A stretch of 64,000 nt of DNA from Ilex aquifolium (lineage: Eukaryota > Streptophyta > Magnoliopsida > Aquifoliales > Aquifoliaceae). The position numbers and the translations under genes are program-made. Below are positions 59,052 through 64,000 of this stretch, in pieces. The notes below the pieces were generated by a model. That model was not told the DNA's origin. It searched no databases and saw only the letters and a list, made by a program, of their open reading frames with translations. Location of the stretch: assembly GCA_951799425.1 (NCBI GenBank), contig OX637402.1, forward strand, positions 21,651,844 through 21,715,843, given 5' to 3'. Position 1 is the stretch's first letter. The number at the start of each line of letters is the position of its first letter.

Positions 59052-59758
59052 CTCCCTATCCAACTAGTCGATGTCCCTTTTTAGCCGACGATCCAAACAG
59101 GCCCATAAGGTTGGCTGTATTTGCTTATTACTCCTAGGATGATATTTTCTATGTTGATGCATCAAGGATGATATTTGACAAAGTAATAGGCCTATATAAT
59201 ATGTCTATTACTGAAAATACATCAACTGAAAATAAAATTAAATTCAAGCATGACACAATATAATAAAATTTAAGACTCAACTAATGTATGAAACAGTAAA
59301 ATCAATTTTATCTATTCAAAATGAAATCGGAGTAAAAATCACATAAACTAACTTTTTTAAGTGGAATTTAATGATCTTTTAAGCATAAAAAATTATCTAT
59401 AATAAATTAATTCTAAGTTATATTTCTCCGTCGTTGTCTTTTGATGCACCCAAGTATCGAGTTCGTGACAAAATCTTCATTTATTTTGTGAAAATTAATT
59501 CTAATTATAAAATGTTATTTGGTCAAGATTAACTATACACTTTTTTTAAAAGAAAACATTGGTCAAGAATGCCATTTGACAAAGTAATAGGCCTATATAA
59601 TATGTCTCTGAATTTTCTTGGGAACATGATATAAAAGCGACATATAATTAATAAATTTGAATAAATTTTAACAGTTTTAATAATAAATGAGTGAAATTAT
59701 CAAACCTACTTAATAGATGAGTTTAAAATAAACATAATAAAAATAAATATACAGAATC

Positions 59759-59790
<32 letters not shown>
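59052..59790. other. Intergenic with exact 34-bp direct repeat and (AT)n microsatellite
   Basis: A 34-bp sequence starting ATTTGACAAAGTAATAGGCC occurs identically at 59173-59206 and 59574-59607. An AT dinucleotide run lies at about 59763-59790. No gene. Confidence 0.6.
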
Positions 59791-59794
<4 letters not shown>

Positions 59795-59796
59795 CG

Positions 59797-60625
59797 GTGG
59801 GTTAATCACAAATTATACTCCTAAAGATTTTTTGAATCTCAATTTACACTCTCAAAGATAAAAATATTTTAATTTGCACCCTCAAATATATAAATCTGCA
59901 TCAATGTACACCTGAAGCTAACAGCCGTTAATTTCCAGTCTAAATGTATAAATTACACTTAAATTCCCTCATATTTATCACTTAATCACCTGGACCCCTT
60001 TACATTTGAAATATTATACCTACAATGGTCCGGTTCTGATAACATTGATTAATAGAGAGGAAGGGGGGGGGGGGGGGGGGGAACGGTAGTGGTGGGTTTG
60101 GAGATGGGGGTGCGATCGTGGTTTTGTGGGAGGTGGTAGCTTAGGTGCTTGTTATCGATTCTGGTGGTGGCTTGGGTGTTGCACAGGTGGTACATTTGGC
60201 TGGGTGGTGTTGTGTTGATGGTGATGGATAGTGATGTGCCAGCGGAGCTGTGGAATTCTTTGAATCAACAGATGGAGACTATATATTTGGTATGGTGGTG
60301 GGTCCTGCAGGGGTAAGTTAGGGATTTTATGATAGAAATATGCTTATGTCAAGTGGATAGGGGCTTCCTCTTTTTAAGAGGAGAAGAGTTGTGTCTAGTG
60401 TGTGTTCAAAAAAAAAGTGGATAGGGGCAATATGTCACACACATAATCAAACCTCAACGGAACACTGTGTTATTTTCCATAGTTGACGGAGTTTGTGTGA
60501 TTTATGGACAAACTTCAGATGTTCTGAACGTAATTTATTCTAACTATAATTAAAAGTATGATAATTGAGGGGCAAAGCGACACAAACTTCATGGTTTCAG
60601 GGGACAAAATGTAATTAACTCTTTT
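59797..60625. other. Possible inverted-end element with G-rich core
   Basis: The left edge (GGGTTAATCACAAATTATAC) and the complement of the right edge (GAGTTAATTACATTTTGTCC) are loosely alike. The core has a G19 run (60063-60081) followed by about 190 bases strongly biased to G and T on the plus strand. No target duplication was confirmed, so the element status is weak. Confidence 0.3.
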
Positions 60626-60936
60626 GATCTAAAAGTATTGACAATCACAGGTAAAGAAACAAATATGATGGAGACCAAGTTAGTCTGACTGCTCAATAGG
60701 AATAATATTCAAGCAAAGACTAGTGCTTAATGTTACATAGAGGAATACGTCAAAATATCCTCTGTTGAGGATGCTGTTTGTTTACATGAACAAGAAGAAA
60801 AATCATAGCAAACCCTACTGATACAAAAACATGAAATTATAATTTTTTTTTTTTTTGGTAAGTAACATGAAATTAGGTTATATTATCTCAATATATATGC
60901 TGATTATAGTTCCTATTGAGACAAAAAGAATATCTA

Positions 60937-62304
60937 TCATACACAATGCCATGCAGAGGCTGTTATCAGACACCTATCCTGCCACCCCAGAGAAATAGCT
61001 CTGCCATCATCTCTTTCGGAAATTTTGAACCCACCATTCTCTCCATCCAATTGAATGGGACAACAGTGACTTTTGATTTTCAAAAGAAGTTTTGCTTGTA
61101 ACAGAGTCTTGGAACTTAGTTTAACTCCTCCAAATCCATGACCCTCCATCCTTCCCTTCCATGTTTCCATCCTCTCATATCTTGGGCAGTTCATATCATC
61201 CTTGTCATAGCTCATAAAGCTTTTGATCTCTTTTCCTAGATGATTTTTCTCGATGCTCAACCTTTCTGTGCTATCGAGTGGGAGACAATCATCCAGTGAA
61301 TCAAACATCGCTGCAAAATAGTGCAAAGATTCCATAAATCTTGACAAAAAGCTTCGAGGGCTTCTGCTACCTTCTTGTTCCACCAAGATCACAATCGAAG
61401 GGTTAAGAGAATGTACAGATTTCAACGTCTCGGATATCTTTGAAAAATTATTCAAAGTAGTTAGATAAAAAACTAAATTTACGGCGACTGTTTCATTCTT
61501 CTTTTTCCTCAGGTTTACGAGTTTGGAACCTCTCAACAACCCTTGGAAATCAAAAACCAAGTTATGAAAACCTTTTGCAAAGCTCAATAGTCTCTTCTCA
61601 GTTTCTTGTAGGTCTTCCAAGCTTCTTCCAAAGCCCGTTATTCGCAGTGATATCCGATTGCCACTAGTTGCCTTCTCGGAAAGAGACTGCATAAGGGAAG
61701 GCCATTGGAGGCCATAGGAGACGTCAAAGTCGATAATATGCAACGCCCTATTGTTGTTTTCTTCCTCGTTCTCAAAGGCCTCGAGAATAGCTTGATTGGC
61801 CGTGAAATGAGCGAATTGATAATATGGAGACACCCTATACATTTCAGTAAAAGCTAAGAACTCTTCTTCAGGTGTTGGCTCCTTCATTATCATGTCGTAA
61901 AATGGCGATTTTCGAGTGAGAATTCTTGCCACCAATCCATCTGCAAAATAGGCTGCGACTCGTTGTACTGAGTCACCAGTTAATGATACGTTTTGGTACA
62001 ACTCATTGAGATTTTCAACTGCTAAATTGACGTTGTTCTCGTCGACTGAGGTTGCGGATATGAGCAACAAATGGATCAAATGAAGACCCTTTCCATCTTC
62101 AACTAGCTTTTTCCTTCTGTGGTCTAGTTTTAACATTTGTTCCCTCATTTGAAGGAGACCGAATATTTTTCCTTCGCAGCTTTCATTCTTATTCAAAGTG
62201 TTGAAGGCTTCCATTCTCTTTCTTTTTCTCTTCGTCTCAAAACTTGTATCAGTCACAATTGCAAGCCTCAGACTTAGAAGCTCCTCCTCATCTGTACCTT
62301 CCAT
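60937..62304 (-). CDS. GRAS-family transcription regulator, NSP2/TF80-like
   Basis: Single exon, 455 aa. GRAS proteins are plant nuclear regulators of development, gibberellin response and root symbiosis. The short N-terminus has a basic KRKRKR patch (25-30), a likely nuclear signal. The GRAS domain follows in order: leucine-rich region 1 (GLHLIHLLLISA, 73-84), LHIIDF (the VHIID motif, 188-193) with YGLQWPSLMQSL, leucine-rich region 2, a PFYRE-type region (VEQEGSRSPRSFLSRFMESL, about 308-327) and the SAW end (ISLGWQDRCLITASAW, 437-452). The open frame continues upstream to 62523, but that part is low-complexity leader, and the MEGTDEEELLSL start at 62304 begins the conserved protein. It is most like NSP2-type and TF80-type GRAS proteins, from memory; exact subfamily and any mycorrhizal role are inference. 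Confidence 0.93.
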   Translation of the reverse strand: MEGTDEEELLSLRLAIVTDTSFETKRKRKRMEAFNTLNKNESCEGKIFGLLQMREQMLKLDHRRKKLVEDGKGLHLIHLLLISATSVDENNVNLAVENLNELYQNVSLTGDSVQRVAAYFADGLVARILTRKSPFYDMIMKEPTPEEEFLAFTEMYRVSPYYQFAHFTANQAILEAFENEEENNNRALHIIDFDVSYGLQWPSLMQSLSEKATSGNRISLRITGFGRSLEDLQETEKRLLSFAKGFHNLVFDFQGLLRGSKLVNLRKKKNETVAVNLVFYLTTLNNFSKISETLKSVHSLNPSIVILVEQEGSRSPRSFLSRFMESLHYFAAMFDSLDDCLPLDSTERLSIEKNHLGKEIKSFMSYDKDDMNCPRYERMETWKGRMEGHGFGGVKLSSKTLLQAKLLLKIKSHCCPIQLDGENGGFKISERDDGRAISLGWQDRCLITASAWHCV

Positions 62305-62319
62305 CTCAGACACAAACGC

Positions 62320-62346
62320 ACAGAGAGAGAGAGAGAGAGAGAGAGA
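62320..62346 (-). repeat. GA/CT microsatellite in the GRAS gene leader
   Basis: A run of about 13 GA units on the plus strand (CT on the transcript strand) lies just upstream of the start codon, and a second CT run lies at about 62495-62510. Confidence 0.85.
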
Positions 62347-62521
62347 TGCTGTGTATATGGAAAAGGAGATAGGACTTAGGAGAATAAGGTTAGGCTTTAA
62401 AGAGAAAGGTAGAATAGGATTAATCCAGGAAAATTCTTTTGTGTCTTCACATGGGAATAGGACCAAAGGCAAGGGAGACCTGAGAGAGGAATAAATTTCT
62501 CTCTCTCTCTTTCCCCTCTCC

Positions 62522-62536
62522 ATATATTTATATAAT
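62522..62536 (-). promoter_or_regulatory. Probable TATA box of the GRAS gene
   Basis: The minus strand reads ATTATATAAATATATG, a good TATA match. It lies about 220 bases before the start codon and just upstream of the CT-rich leader. Confidence 0.55.
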
Positions 62537-63470
62537 TGATGAAAAGGAAAGATAAGAGATGGGTATCTTTTGGGTCTTCAAAATCAGTGTTCAAGGTCAA
62601 GAAACTGTTAGATTGTTCGTTCCAATACAGGGATGATTAGAAAACTATAAAATGGTTTTGTGGTTTGTGTGTCATGCTGTAGTTCGGTTCGGAGGGTACA
62701 AAAGATGCCATTTGCAGTGGACAAAGAATAGCGAGAAAAAAAGAGGGAATCAAACCTACCGTCTTCAGAAAAGTTTGTCCACATGCACAGAACTCCTTCT
62801 AGATGCTTTGCCACACCAAAAATTCCTGTTTTGTTTTTCAACTTTCTCATGTGTCACAGGTCATTGTTTTGAATGTTGGTTCATTTCTACCTAAACAAGC
62901 ACAAAAAAGGGCAAGGAAATTTCTCTGTGTTTTCCAGAGTAGAAAAAACAAAAAATGCATACAAATTCTTCATCAACAGTCTACAAATTTATGGAAACAG
63001 GTCATTTCGCATCTAAAAGGAAAATCGAATAGAGACTCATGTAGGTAGGGATTGATCGTCACGGATTCAAATTACGGAAGTTATGAATGTATCTTATGCT
63101 CTTTAGATCCTACAATAACAAGTTTTGTACATTGAATCCTCTATCTCTTTTTGAGATTATATTTTTTAGACGGAATTCAATACTTCACACACTTGTTATG
63201 ATAGTTTTTCCTCTTCTTGGCATTTGTCACATCTTTTTTGGTTTACCCATCTTTCCAATTTAATGAATTTATTTCCAAGCAATCCATTACATGAGGCAAT
63301 TCGATGCTTCTTCCATTATTTTATCTTGAATTCAATGAAAAAGGCAATACATGTTGTTCTTTTAGTATATAAAATGTCTATTATGTACCATCATATTTTT
63401 TTGTGGTTCGAACCAATAAGGTCAGCTAAAAAAGTAATTAATTAAATAACAAAAATTATATTGAGGAATC
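62537..63470. other. Upstream region of the GRAS gene, no gene recognised
   Basis: Short open frames on both strands (for example 62608-62894) have no domain. This stretch presumably contains the distal GRAS promoter. Confidence 0.3.
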
Positions 63471-63499
63471 TAATTATTTTTCAAAATTTCAGAGGTAAT

Positions 63500-63775
63500 A
63501 TGAATACTAAGATATCTTCAATAAGCTGTCTATTCTCAATTAATTCTCTATTTTGGAGAGTCAAAACTTAAAAATTCATCTTTCATAGACTCTCCATTTA
63601 GATTAACTAAAATAGAGAGTCCAATTCAACTCTCTATATTTGAAGAAAACTCACCAACTATTTTATCATTAATGAATGAAAAAAAAATCAAACCTTTAAT
63701 TTTTCATTAAATATTTTGATTATGGAAGATATTCTTCTACTAGATTAGAGAGTCTTATTGGAGTAGTTCAAAAAA
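63500..63775. repeat. MITE-like repeat with AGAGAGT words
   Basis: A left edge (ATCTTCAATAAGCTGTCTATT) and a right edge (AGAGAGTCTTATTGGAGTAG) are loosely inverted, with TAGAGAGTC / GACTCTC words repeated inside. Probably another small non-coding element; no duplication was fixed. Confidence 0.4.
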
Positions 63776-64000
63776 TGTTTTGACACGATTGATGTGCCTA
63801 CATCTGACATACTCTGAGAAATTCAAGAGGTTTGACTTTTTTGTAGGTTTGACAATTCCACACACATACTTGTATTTTCCATATGAAATCAACATGAATT
63901 GTTGGGTTCAAGTTAGCTGGGGTTGTAAACAAGTGGATCCACTAAACCTATCAAATAAATGAGTCGATACGAACCCAAAGAAATATGTACAAGACGAATC

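Noticed and set aside
62305..62523. Extended N-terminus of the GRAS protein (73 extra codons)
   Set aside because: The extra part is low-complexity sequence overlapping the CT-rich leader and lacks GRAS conservation.

Overview
This 64 kb window is nuclear DNA from a flowering plant, most likely a eudicot. It is AT-rich and gene-sparse. Every multi-exon gene has GT-AG introns, some swollen by mobile elements, and several gene leaders carry CT/GA microsatellites. No bacterial-style operons, CRISPR arrays or tRNA/rRNA genes were found. The exact species cannot be read from the sequence.

Six protein-coding genes could be rebuilt from translation and splice sites, and each closes exactly in frame. 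(1) A plus-strand 5'-3' exonuclease/PIN-like gene (5941-10957, 5 exons, 390 aa), probably organelle-targeted. (2) A minus-strand STOP1-type C2H2 zinc-finger gene (15283-16848, 521 aa, intronless coding region, intron in the leader). (3) A minus-strand PYG7/Ycf37 TPR gene for photosystem I assembly (22326-36049, 5 exons, 326 aa) with a 7.4 kb intron full of retrotransposon debris. (4) A minus-strand rhomboid-like gene (37942-42477, 6 exons, 388 aa) whose catalytic His position is Asn, so it looks like a pseudoprotease. (5) A minus-strand TMEM18 homologue (44627-54279, 4 exons, 163 aa) with two introns over 4 kb. (6) A minus-strand single-exon GRAS gene (60937-62304, 455 aa) of the NSP2/TF80-like type. 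These genes do unrelated jobs (organelle DNA, acid/aluminium response, photosystem assembly, membrane proteolysis-like role, nuclear envelope, transcription), and their order suggests no shared pathway.

The rest is mostly mobile DNA. The strongest structures are inverted-repeat elements with exact target-site duplications. Two opposite-orientation copies of one 1.2-1.3 kb self-complementary element (3979-5273 and 57884-59042) each have a perfect 9-bp duplication. A second 9-bp-duplication element (2665-5583) contains the first copy as a nested insertion. A third family (54638-55183) sits just upstream of TMEM18. The 9-bp duplications and GGG/CCC ends point to non-autonomous Mutator-like (MULE) elements. 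Also present are a solo LTR with 5-bp duplication (57365-57807), a decayed Ty1/copia element, a TRIM-like direct-repeat pair, a LINE reverse-transcriptase fragment, two tRNA-derived SINE-like copies, a 209-bp MITE with 8-bp duplication and a ~1.4 kb imperfect hairpin inside a TMEM18 intron.

No wholly new biological system is evident. The items most worth follow-up are the predicted inactive rhomboid, the nested hairpin transposon families, the intronic hairpin and a duplicated unidentified peptide-coding fragment inside the rhomboid gene's first intron.
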